Shown here: positions 54,791 to 64,000 of the stretch, one piece after another
How the letters are laid out: the number at the start of each line of letters is the position of its first letter
Position numbering within the stretch: the stretch's first letter is position 1
NCBI GenBank assembly: GCA_030220185.1
Contig: JASPKZ010003844.1
Span: 2,926,501 to 2,990,500 of the forward strand
DNA: 64,000 nucleotides
Direction: 5' to 3'
Source: Diploptera punctata
Taxonomy: Eukaryota; Arthropoda; Insecta; Blattodea; Blaberidae
Translations under genes and position numbers: made by a program
The notes under the pieces: generated by a model
The model's database searches: none
Told to the model about the DNA's origin: nothing
Seen by the model: the letters and a program-made list of their open reading frames with translations, nothing else

Positions 54791-55327
54791 ATAATAATAA
54801 TAATAATGTATCAAGTGCCAATGTCATAAAAATGTACGTTTTCAATTTCATAGCAAAACAATATAGTAATAGGATATTTTAGTGAGATTCCTTTAGGTGT
54901 TTAATGCCCTTAATTTTGTGTGAGAGACATTTAATGAACATTTTGTATATAGTAAATTATGGAGAGCATGTAAAGAGACCCTTGGGAAGGGTTCTGATCA
55001 CAATATGCGTCACTCCATTATAATTCACAAGCAAAAGCTTTCAGAGTGGTTTATTGATTGTCTGCTTTCTCAATCTGTCAATATTTTACTGTTGCAAACA
55101 TCCACAACCCACACATACTTCCAACTTACTTCCATCTAGATATGGAAATTGTTTCCTCTCCATATTACATTGTGGAATATTATTTACATGTATATTGCAG
55201 AAAATAATTGCACGCGCACGCACACACGCACGCACGCACACACACACACACATATATTGATTCTCCAATAATATGAACCCTATTTCACCATCCGGTATAT
55301 TAGGGTTATATATATATATATATAATG
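54791..55327. other. Anonymous; (CA)n compound repeat at 55213-55253
   Basis: A cgcacgcacaca-type run at 55213-55253 and TA units at 55308-55324. No gene recognised. Confidence 0.5.
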
Positions 55328-55610
55328 TCCATCACTGTGGTCTCTAGGTAGCGTCCTGCCTTGTTACGCAGCAGGTACGGGTTCGATTCCCGGTCGGGAC
55401 AGGCTCGTGGTTAAAGTTATTTTCGCGGTATTTCTTCACCTGTAAGGCAAATGTCAGGAAGCTTGTGCCCAAAGGTCCCCGAAAAAATATCCGGACATCA
55501 TCATCATCCTTGACCGGTGTGGGAAGCTACCACACCTATAATTCCCTAATAAAGCTGCAAACCATAGCATGAAAATGATATGATGTAATGAAAGACCTGG
55601 ATGGATAAAT
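55328..55610 (+). mobile_element. SINE S1, internally shortened
   Basis: Head tccatcactgtggtctctag, B box ggttcgattccc, body atgtcaggaagcttg, then tcatcatcatccttg and accacacctataattccc. The 3' end lacks the usual cagaattact stretch. It is preceded by (TA)n. Confidence 0.8.
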
Positions 55611-55742
55611 GATACTGAATATTGTTTTTGTGCAGGTAGTATTTTCATTGTTTGGAACTTAAGATATCAGTTAATTTAGTGTGTGTGTGTATATATATAT
55701 ATAGTTTTTAATACACAAGTGATCTTCTTGGTGATAAAATAG

Positions 55743-55744
<2 letters not shown>

Positions 55745-55784
<40 letters not shown>

Positions 55785-55914
55785 TAATATATAGTATTTT
55801 ACGATACAATAATAGGAGACAGTGTTTTACGTATGTTGAAATGTTTATTTACGAGTCGATAGTTGTGGATAATTTTTCAACGAATACGTAAAAGTTTTCC
55901 ATCATTGTATCGTA
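55745..55914. repeat. (TA)n then hairpin-headed repeat H3
   Basis: TA run at 55745-55776. The hairpin at 55801-55914 has arms acgatacaataatagg...tacgtatgttgaaa and tttcaacgaatacgta...cattgtatcgt, about 40 bp each. The preamble tagtatttt resembles that of H2. Confidence 0.6.
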
Positions 55915-56158
55915 TAATATTTTATTTCATACTGTGTTGAATTTCTAACGTTTAATTAAATTGATAACATTGTGTAAATAAGATATCAGTTGTACTGTTA
56001 TGATCATCACTTGAGGGCCGCCAGTTATAGTGACATTTCAAATATGTAGGCAGTTTTTAATGATGATTGCGAAATTCCGCAAAATATCTAAGCAGCTAAT
56101 GCAGGACTTAGTAAGGCAAAGACAAAGGAACAGGCAAATACCTAATCCGTGAAAGAAG

Positions 56159-56160
<2 letters not shown>
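55915..56160. other. No gene recognised
   Basis: Anonymous sequence following the hairpin. Confidence 0.5.
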
Positions 56161-56199
<39 letters not shown>

Positions 56200-56528
56200 A
56201 TCCATAGTAATTCTGCCCCAAGGCAGGTCCTTCACTGCAATCATAGCATTTACATGCTATGCTTGCAGCTTTACTAGGGAATTGTAGGTGTGGTAGCTTC
56301 CCGTTACTTTCCACACCGGTGAAGGATGTTGATGATGATGATGATGATGATGATGATAATGATAAGTATGGTGATGGCCATATGATTTCGGGGACCGTTT
56401 GGGCCTTAAAGTTTTCCTGAGATTTGTCTTACAGGTGAGGAAAACCCCCGATAAAAAACTCGCCCAGAAAAACTAACTGCCCCGACCGGGGATCGAACCC
56501 GGGCCCGCTGCGTGACCACACCGGTGGA
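56161..56528 (-). mobile_element. SINE S1 with (TA)n at its 3' end and a head deletion
   Basis: The (TA)n run at 56161-56197 joins the S1 3' end (tccatccatagtaattctg). At the head, about 22 bp between gctgcgtga and ccacaccggtgg are missing compared with other copies, removing the A-box region. This copy should not be transcribable. Confidence 0.85.
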
Positions 56529-57135
56529 GATATATATTCACAAATAATAAAATGTGAGGGAATAGAAATAAACATATCACGTTAAGACTCTATTTACTCA
56601 GAAAATGGAAGGATAATGAAAACTATAAACAAATATTAATACAGGTAATCATCTGTTTACAATAAAGCCTATCTTAATCTCATTAATTAAATTATGTAAA
56701 ATTTCAACCTGTGAGGTATTTGGATATAATCAGTCCATACTGCTAGTGTGTAATTAACAATGGGATCCTATTGTCACACGCTAGTTTACACAATTGACAG
56801 TACGGACCAGTCCACCATAACAGTTCTGAGAATAGAAATATATTTAACATTTTAAGCTGACAGTAGACGAGTCTTAAGTAATCAGTTTCCAGATTTTTTG
56901 CTAGCAAATAAAGAAATCAATTATGACATCAGTGCTTCAAAATTAAGTGACATCGGTGTAACTTTGAGATTTAAAGAAATGACTTCACCAAGCCCACGTA
57001 TATTAGCACATGTGAAACTTTATATCATTTCATGTTTATCCGGAACAAAGTTAATTTTCGGTTTTCCAGTAGGAGATGGTACAATGAGATAGGAAGAGAT
57101 CCATCCAATCAGTTTTATGTTATTTACTTTGTGGA
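56529..57135. other. Anonymous; imperfect hairpin at 56733-56808
   Basis: gtccatactgctagtgtgta pairs imperfectly with tacacaattgacagtacgg. The 64-codon frame at 56898-57092 has no motif. Confidence 0.35.
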
Positions 57136-57139
57136 AATT

Positions 57140-57740
57140 GTGCAACGTCAAATGTATACGTCGTTTTGAGCACAATGTCCTTTATATCCATCCTCATCAC
57201 ACTACCTATTATTCGAAATATTTTATAGTTTCTGTTGCTAGAACATGGAATTCCTTTCCATCCTAGGCCAGAGACTGCCAAACTTTACCATCTTTCAGAA
57301 ACAAATTGAAAATAAAATTATTAACAGAAACAACTCATTAATATTGCTTTTTAAAAATTAATAATTTGTTTTTTCATTATTTAATAAAAATAGTTTTAAG
57401 ATTTGTCAGTATATTTACCTAATGCCTTGTACAATAAGCGATAGATCAATTCATTACAGTTTATTAATTTCTTTGTATTTTTCTTCTTTTCTTTTAATGT
57501 ATAGTAGATTCGAGCTGTTATTCATTTCTGTGTACATTCTATCATTAGTTTAATTTTAATTGTATTTAATTTTATTGTATTATTAGACAATATTTTCATG
57601 ATTATTCAATTTGACAGATAATTAAGTGTTTAGTATGTACTATTATTGTATTTTTTTGTATTTATATGTAACATATGTTTGTCCTGGTGAGTGGAAGAGA
57701 AGGCCACATGTCCTTAACTTCACCAGGCTAAATAAGTATG
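57140..57740 (+). mobile_element. LINE-J (Jockey/CR1-like) 3' end
   Basis: Coding remnant YRRFEHNVLYIHPHHTTYYS, then SVARTWNSFPS, a stop, and ARDCQTLPSFRNKLKIKLL: the usual last residues of Jockey/CR1-type RT proteins. A ~380-bp UTR follows, ending tggtgagtggaagagaagg, ccttaacttcaccag and ctaaataag. Its reverse copy is at 21705-22170. Confidence 0.8.
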
Positions 57741-57759
57741 TTCTATATGTATTACGAGA

Positions 57760-57935
57760 GAAAGAATTTGGCTAGGAGCGATTAATAACGGGTCTAGGTT
57801 GAGAAAGCCAGGTATAAACGGCTAGGATCCCAACTTGCTGACTACATTGTCACTTCATCTGACCGTCCATCTCTATTATTACCCTTGTGGATGTGAGTAA
57901 AGCAGTTATCTGGAAGTCGAGGGACACACATGTCT
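57760..57935 (+). mobile_element. SINE S4, 3' part only
   Basis: taacgggtctaggttgagaa and taaacggctaggatccc match the S4 body. The head is absent. Confidence 0.6.
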
Positions 57936-58541
57936 ATAGCGTCATAGAATTAGCTCAATAACTAATACTATTCTTACTTCCTAGTATCGGTCAACTTCAC
58001 TGATTGATTTGACAGCCGTGAATTTTCTGTTCATTTCTACCTTCAAGTGCAACATGTGATTATATTGACTCTTTATCTCATAGACCGATAAAATTGCCTC
58101 TTCCTATTGATAAAATTGCCTCTTCCTGTTGATGAAATTGGCTTTTCCTGTTCGTAATAAGAGATATCTCCGCAAATTAACTTTTTTGTCAATGATATCG
58201 ATTCAACAATGTACGATCGATATGGTACAGCAAGAAATACCAAAAGAAAACAACTTAAAAACATTATTAAAAAAGTTAGTTCTTTTGCTCTAAAAACATA
58301 TTAAATGTTGTATAATGAATCTGTTAATAGTTATTTCTCATACAATCATTTGGTATTGATTTTTTCCAAGCCCAAAAAGATTTAACAGTAAATCTATGCT
58401 ATTATAACTATGCAGCCGGCTTTGAAATCGCCCGGAATTAGATCGGAATACATAACCTCACATTTGATAAATATTAAACATTATAATTATTTTTAGCTTC
58501 TGATGTTGTATTATTCGCTAAATAGTCGCTCCAAATCCAAC
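57936..58541. other. Anonymous; 22-bp triplet tandem repeat
   Basis: 58087-58152 has three copies of gataaaattgcctcttcctR-type units (period 22 bp). No gene recognised. Confidence 0.6.
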
Positions 58542-58617
58542 GCGAGGTTGAGTTTTTCATTAGACAGAACCACTCACGACTTTGTCGCTCGTGATTTTTT
58601 CAGCAAAACTCAAAACC
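58542..58617 (-). repeat. Hairpin-headed repeat H4
   Basis: The arms gaggttgagtttttcat and gcaaaactcaaaacctc enclose cactcacgactttgtcgctc. Read on the minus strand the hairpin is followed by gagcgactatttagcgaata, which matches the string after the H1 hairpin (gactatttaacgaata). H1 and H4 therefore look like one family. Confidence 0.55.
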
Positions 58618-59508
58618 TCTTGTTAGATTACTGTTGGTAATTTATATAGATGTTTTCAACACATATTATTAATCGTTTGATACGAAGCTAAGGGTAAAAA
58701 CTTGTGACTCTTCTGATTATTTGGTTTTTCTGATATATATTCATGATTTCACCCTTGAATTTTTCGGCAGTGTCCTACTTCATGTAGTTCATTTAAAGAA
58801 TCTTTGTTTTGAAATGTTATTTAAATATACTTTCAATGTAGATTATGAAATTCCTTTCTGAAAAATGAAAGACTTTTGCATAATTTTAACCAAACATATA
58901 GGTAAGATATGTTTTATTGTTGAAGGTTAGATCTTTGATTTTCTGCCTGCAATCTAGATTTAAATTGGTAAAGAGGACTTAAACATGTTGTTGGCGCTGT
59001 AGCAACTTGGGAGCCCAATAGTAGTATATAATAGTCAAAATGTATAACATATGGTTCATATCTCTATATGAACATCATATGGAATGTAGACAAAATAATC
59101 CACATATTACACTGAGCAACAAAAAATTAACTTTTTTTTTTTGCCTCAGAAAGAAAAATATGTGATTCTGATAGTATTTGATCTCCTGAATTCAAATATG
59201 ATATCGGTTTTTCTCCATCACGCAAGGTTTCCGAGAGACAGGAATTTATAATTTCAAACACTTTAATATTTTCTACATTCGTAACTACACAATATTCGAA
59301 CATTCGGACTCACCTAGAAAGTAAGAAATGACTATTTTCTGCTATATTTCGCCTGTGGAGCATCCCTCTTGATGGTCCAACAATAATCGGCCAGCATATT
59401 AGGATTCCATTTGCCTTGATATCTCTTTTCCATATCTGAAGTCTCCTGTGTAAGCTCATTTTGTTTTATTTTACAATGGACAAAGTTTATTACAAAAATA
59501 ATTATTTA
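58618..59508. other. No gene recognised
   Basis: Anonymous sequence. Confidence 0.5.
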
Positions 59509-59875
59509 AGGTGCCCAAGCTGTGCAAAACATTTCTTCCACTTACTTGTGTTTTGCACTCTTTTAACTTTAGTATCTAACCTCTCTTGGTTAACTCTTGT
59601 TTTTTCGACCCCGACGCTATTAGGGCATCCGAGGGCTAGGGAGTCCTTCCTTTCTTCCATTTCTTCTTTCCTTTATTTTCTTTTCTTCTCCAGAAAGCCT
59701 GACCAGAGGCTATAAGATGGCAGCCCCATCACTGGTCTTGCCTTCCTTTGGCCAGCAACCAATCGAAGGGACTATTATTATGCTTTCAAGTCTTATATGA
59801 GAATTTCCCATAAGGGAAAATTTTCTATAGGATCGTAACAGGCCTTGGCCTAATACTTGAAAGGAAGAAGAAGAA
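59509..59875 (+). mobile_element. Dispersed repeat K, copy 2
   Basis: Nearly identical to 22171-22552 over its whole length, ending aaaggaagaagaagaagaaa. The two copies are ~37 kb apart in the same orientation. Confidence 0.8.
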
Positions 59876-61752
59876 GAAATCCATTAATTGAAATTGAAAT
59901 AAAAAAGCTGTTGGTGATGGAAAAATTCCGAATACATATTTGAAAACACGATAAAAAAACTGTATTAAGTACAACTATTGGTACTCATGAGACAAAAATC
60001 ACGTTGACCAGTGTTATCGTAGAAGAATGTAGAAGGGATTGCTAGTTCTACTTACTAGGAAAATATTTTCCGATACTCACTTCGAGGAAGATTAAACATG
60101 TCTACACACGTAAAATTAAAGTTTTCCTACATTCATTCGTTTCCTTATAGATACGCCTTTTAGTACCAGTGTAATATCAGTGTTATATAAATAATTGTAA
60201 TCTCTCCTCCTTTCATATTTGTATGTTTGTATTTACCTTAAATTAGAATTTTCTAAATTTTAATATTTTTTCTAACGAATTAATGTAAAAAAGGAGAAAC
60301 TTTTGTATCGCCATAAAAATAAAGCATTTATTTCATTTCATTAACTCGATTTACATTTATATAACATTTGTTGTGATTTATTATTATATATTTAAAGTTT
60401 TGAGACATTAATTGTATAAGCTTTTAGAAATATTTTTATTATGGAAATTTTATATTATTTTTTTTGTTACTGAAATAAAATATGTTTAATATTTAAGCTT
60501 TTCACAAAATTAAAAAAAATTGTTAATTTAAAACAGGAATATTTGAGAAGCCGGATGGAAAACTCCTCAAAATCTGAAATATTGCATACCGATTACTGTG
60601 TAGTCATTATTGTACGTTACTGATAAAAAAGGATTCAAACCTTAAATATCCCGTTAAATTGAATGCATTATTATTAATATTATTATTATTATTAATATTA
60701 TTATTATTAATATTATTATTATTATTAATATTATTATTATTATTATAATTATTATTATTATTAACCAGAAAACCTTAGAATTTGATACGTATCCTGTAAT
60801 AAAGCCTACATAGATTTCAACATAACGTTTAATAAAACAATTACAAAACGTATTATAGATTTATTTTCAAATTACAAAGCAATATCCAATAATAAGAGTA
60901 TGTTATGTATTATTTATTTTCATTGGAGTTAACATATTTATATATAATGGTATAAAAATAGAATTTCGTCAATTTATGCATTAATTAAAAGGAGGCTTTC
61001 TACATATTGCATTTAATCCCAAAAGTTAAACAAGCGGAATTTTTATACTTAAAAGAGTTGAAGTGTCCCTTAGAATATCGAAATATTTTGTTTCCTATGA
61101 TTTTATTTAACGGCTACGCAAAGGTAGCTGTGCAAAGGTAGCATAAACAGTAGTCCTGGAATGTATGAAATACGAAGCAAGCTACCCTACATTCTTTACT
61201 ATATTGAATATTGAATTATTTAGAAAACAATGCTATTATAATCCGCAAAGTTGCATGCTGTGAGCCTGTTGTGGTGCAATGTTAAATTTATAGCATTTTA
61301 CTTAAATGGTGCGTGCGTGATCGAAGGTACGTATGTATATGTGACCTTAGTCATGCAACATTCATGTTCTCTTCATTTCATTTATCATTCAGTGACAAAG
61401 TTCTTTGAAATTTATTACTCTTATTTATTTAAATATACAAGAATAATTTCAAAATAATCAAATCATACCAACATAATTAAAAAGTTAATGGCAATTTTAT
61501 TCAAATTTCCTTCCATTTTGTTAAATGCGACCAAGTGAAAGTTTGTATAGTCATGGCATGGATGTTATAGTCCATAAATTAGTAGATAATAACAGAAATA
61601 TTATTATTGCATGAATAAATATAAAGCAATCTCTCCTTAACAATATCCTCTTAGCTGAATATAAGCTATAGTTCCCTTTCTGTTCTGGTCAAAACTATAC
61701 ATAGCAACAAAATAAATAATATATATGTCTATTCCCATAGGGAATCGAAACT
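59876..61752. other. Long anonymous stretch; (ATT)n at 60668-60765
   Basis: About 1.9 kb without a recognised gene. The (ATT)n block is regularly interrupted by aatatt. The 68-codon frame at 61251-61457 has no motif. Confidence 0.5.
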
Positions 61753-62055
61753 TCTTCTTCTTCTTCACTTCACGGGCTAGGCAAATTGCCTGTTCCGCCT
61801 CACAGTTGTTCTGCCCATCTTTTCACTGGCCTTCCTACATTCCTTGAACCTCTTGGCTTGTAGTTGAATGCTACTCTTGGTAATCTTGTTACATTCATTC
61901 TTTCCACACGTGTACATCATTTCTCTCTATATTCTCTGATTTTCTCATCCAATGGATATATATTTAACTCTGTTCTTATATCTTAATTCCTTATCCGATC
62001 CAATCTTATGCAGCCTTTTGTTCTTCTAAGGAAGTTCATTTCTGCGCTTTGTATT
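61753..62055 (-). mobile_element. LINE-D RT tail, copy 2, 11-bp target duplication
   Basis: gaatcgaaact at 61742-61752 and 62056-62066 flanks a 303-bp fragment. Its minus strand reads RTKGCIRLDRIRN, ELNIYPLDEKI, then NYKPRGSRNVGRPVKRWAEQ and a GAA tail. Several frameshifts. The clean duplication defines both ends exactly. Confidence 0.9.
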
Positions 62056-62224
62056 GAATCGAAACTTTTTCCTGCTATATTAGGTTACAGCCTGTTATTC
62101 CAGAAATTAGGAGTACCTCCGTCTCCCTTTCTGTCTTCCAGGTGATCTCCTTTTTTTGCGAATAGACAGTCCCTCACCATACGTACAATTCTGCGAAACA
62201 CGTATTGGTTCTTGTTCTATCCAC

Positions 62225-62515
62225 CATTATCTATTACTTAGCTGTCTTCTAATCTCTTCACTCCTTACTTTATTTCCTCTAGCTTTATGAACTTTTTATT
62301 TAAAATATTCATTTCAATTGTTTCTAGAATCTGTTTTGTTCTAGAAGCATTCGCTATTGTCTCACAAACATAGGTCGATATTGGGTGTATGACTGCTTTG
62401 TAGATTCTTGTATTTTTATCATAACCTAAGTTTTTTTTTTGTTCATATAATATCATTCATGCATCCCGCTTTTCTTGCTGCTTGAATAGCTTGATAAACG
62501 AACTTTGTATTGAAA
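62225..62515 (-). mobile_element. RTE-type LINE RT remnant
   Basis: The minus frame 62265-62456 reads DKNTRIYKAVIHPISTYVCE, then TIANASRTKQILETIEMNIL. Upstream (62457-62515) AQAARKAGCMN continues it in another frame. The KxRIYKAVIRPI.TY.xET block is the post-palm segment of RTE/BovB-like RTs. Confidence 0.75.
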
Positions 62516-62573
62516 TTAAACTAGCTATACAAAATCTCAATTTATAACTTCACACTCTTTTGTTTTGTTTTAG

Positions 62574-62649
62574 GTAAAAGAAAACGTCCCAGGATATCGC
62601 TGCATGAGGAGATAAAAGTCGATTTATTGTCAAAATGGTTCTCGCTGCG
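62574..62649 (+). CDS. Candidate internal exon (76 bp) of an unidentified host gene
   Basis: A polypyrimidine tract (cactcttttgttttgtttt) ends in AG at 62572-62573, and the exon is followed by GTGAGT at 62650-62655, a consensus donor. One frame is open across it: 2 nt, 24 codons (KRKRPRISLHEEIKVDLLSK, then WFSL), 2 nt. The basic start could be a nuclear localisation or DNA-binding element. I do not recognise the protein. No partner exon is visible nearby, as expected if introns are long. It could also be a chance splice-like match. Confidence 0.35.
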
Positions 62650-62655
62650 GTGAGT

Positions 62656-62997
62656 TGGATAATACATATTCACTAGTATGTAGGATATAGTTGAGGAATG
62701 TTTAGAAAAAAAAGTCATTGTGTATTAAAAAATAAATCAGATTTACAAAACACATTATAAAAAATGGAATTCACAGTCTGGTATCAGTTAATTTTAATCC
62801 TCTTTGTGTCAACCTAAGTAATTTTTAAAATCGCTTCTGCAAACAAAAACCTAAATATCATTTTTTTTCTGTGGAAATGACACTAATCAGTTGAAAACTG
62901 CTATTTCATAGTTTCACTGCAAACCAATCTTGCTATATGCATGCTTAGTATTCCAAATTGTTTTAATTTCATAAAAAATGTTTCATCATTATATATA
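62656..62997. other. No gene recognised
   Basis: Anonymous sequence between the candidate exon and the Tc1 element. If the exon is real, this is intron. Confidence 0.45.
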
Positions 62998-64000
62998 CTG
63001 CTCAAAACAATTAGAGGAACACTATGAAATATGCAAATATTTTTTCATTGGATAAAGGTACAAACATGAAATTAATAAAGTACATTATTTGTGGTTATTT
63101 ATTTATTTATTGCTCATGTCAGTAAAAACAAATGAATAACGCTGACAATTAACTTTTCAAATAATTCCGCTATGTAAGCAATTGAATCTTCTGCTTATTT
63201 TTCGAAGTTAAACACTCGTTATATAGAGTTAGTATCATGTATGGCCTCCACGACATTCGATGACACTTTGGCACCTTCATGGCATGCTCCCAATAAGATT
63301 CTGGATTTCCTCTTGCGGGATATTCTCCCATTCCTCCTTCAGAGCATCTCCAAGTTGCTGCAGAGTTTGTGGAGCTTGATGTCGGTTCCTGACCTTCCTG
63401 TCTAGAAGATCCCACAAGTGTTCAATAGGGTTGAGGTCTGGGCTGACCGCTGGCCACTCCATTACATCAATTTCATTCCTCCTCAGGAAATCCCTGGTGA
63501 CAGCCGCAGAATGTGTCCTGGCATTATCCTGCATAAACAGAAATCCAGAGCCTACTCCAATGGCAGCAGGTACTACATGCTCTTCCAGAACGTGCTCGAT
63601 ATACCGGACAGCATTCAGTCGCTGGGGAACAAGTACAAGGTCCGTACGATTGTTGTACATAACTCTGGCCCACACCATTATGGAACCTCCTCCGAATCTA
63701 TCAATTTCCTGTACAGTTTCTGCAGAAAATCTTTCTCCTGGCCGTCCCCACACCCTCAATCGACCATCACAACGTGTAAGACGATACCTGGATTCGTCCG
63801 AGAAGAGCACAGACTCCCACTGGTTCAGGTTCCAATCACCATGGTTTTCAGCATACGTACATCTTGCTGCCTTATGCCCATTTGTTAAGCGTGGCTTTTT
63901 AACGGGCCTTTTTGTACGAATATTCTCTTTCCTTAATCTGTTCCTTATGGTTTGGTCTGAAACCCGGATTCCGGAAGCCATATGAAGGTCATTCTGCAGG
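62998..64000 (-). mobile_element. Tc1-type DNA transposon, partial (runs off the right edge)
   Basis: The left end at 62998 (ctgctcaaaacaattagagg) directly follows a TA dinucleotide (62996-62997), the Tc1/mariner target. It is a typical Tc1-like terminal sequence. The transposase gene lies at 63274-64000 on the minus strand. The other terminal repeat is outside the window. Confidence 0.85.
63277..64000 (-). pseudogene. Tc1-family transposase (DD34E), C-terminal two thirds
   Basis: The frame is open to the window edge, so the N-terminal helix-turn-helix is only partly included. From the internal Met at 63981, the catalytic Asp in LFSDES is residue 62, the second Asp in FMQDNARTH is residue 152, and the Glu in SPDLNPIEHLWD is residue 187: 34 residues between the last two, as in Tc1 (DD34E). 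The GGGSIMVWARV motif is present. Tc1 proteins normally continue past NLIGSMP for about a dozen residues. Here a TGA at 63274-63276 stops it early, and the next bases still read RCQSVIECRGGHT before another TGA. Both stops are consistent with CGA to TGA change. All three catalytic residues are intact, so the copy is young but probably inactive. Confidence 0.9.

Noticed and set aside
63418..63985. Plus-strand frames of 156 and 184 codons
   Set aside because: They are antisense to the DD34E transposase and show no motif of their own.

Overview
The window looks like non-coding, repeat-saturated DNA from a large arthropod genome. It is AT-rich, has no bacterial operon structure, and carries tRNA-headed SINEs, 5'-truncated LINE tails, a Tc1-type transposase, Penelope-like sequence, MITEs and many (ATT)n and (AT)n tracts. 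The repeat families resemble those I associate with cockroaches (Blattodea, perhaps Periplaneta). That identification rests on recognition and was not checked by a search. No complete host gene is visible. The best host candidates are one 76-bp internal exon (62574-62649), a TATA plus initiator core promoter (19623-19657) and a weak first-exon candidate (8879-9029).

Family names used below. LINE-A is the commonest: nine truncated copies whose protein tail carries GHVAR and a GRPRMRW motif. LINE-B, C, D, E, F and L are other reverse transcriptase C-terminal tails, each with a GRP motif close to its stop codon. LINE-G ends in a CPxCG...H...C finger. LINE-J is Jockey/CR1-like. SINE families S1 to S6 are tRNA-derived by their A/B boxes. 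X and P are the building blocks of a large foldback. H1 to H4 are hairpin-headed repeats.

Layout. 1-5.1 kb: LINE-A, F and G tails, then SINEs S2 and S5, with nested insertions. 5.75-8.2 kb: a composite palindrome containing two inverted tRNA-Tyr-like pseudogenes and six copies of a ~165-bp unit. 8.2-20.7 kb: mostly anonymous sequence with a four-copy tandem repeat, a twin-primed LINE-A, several SINEs, a promoter candidate and a Harbinger-like MITE. 20.7-27.4 kb: heavily nested LINE-A copies. 29.0-29.65 kb: a Penelope-like GIY-YIG fragment between inverted arms. 30.6-44.3 kb: alternating LINE tails and SINEs, a second Penelope-like foldback and a Jockey-like RT fragment that keeps a YVDD box. 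44.84-46.17 kb: a 21-copy, 63-bp minisatellite. 46.2-57.9 kb: foldbacks, S1 SINEs with clear target duplications, LINE tails ending in (ATT)n, and a cloverleaf-forming tRNA-like sequence. 58-64 kb: hairpin repeat, LINE tails, the candidate exon, and a Tc1-family transposon running off the right edge.

Almost everything here came by retrotransposition or DNA transposition, and repeat-in-repeat insertions give a relative order of events. Clear target-site duplications (7-15 bp) survive for at least ten insertions. The recurring theme is palindromy: at least nine foldbacks of 60 bp to 2.4 kb.
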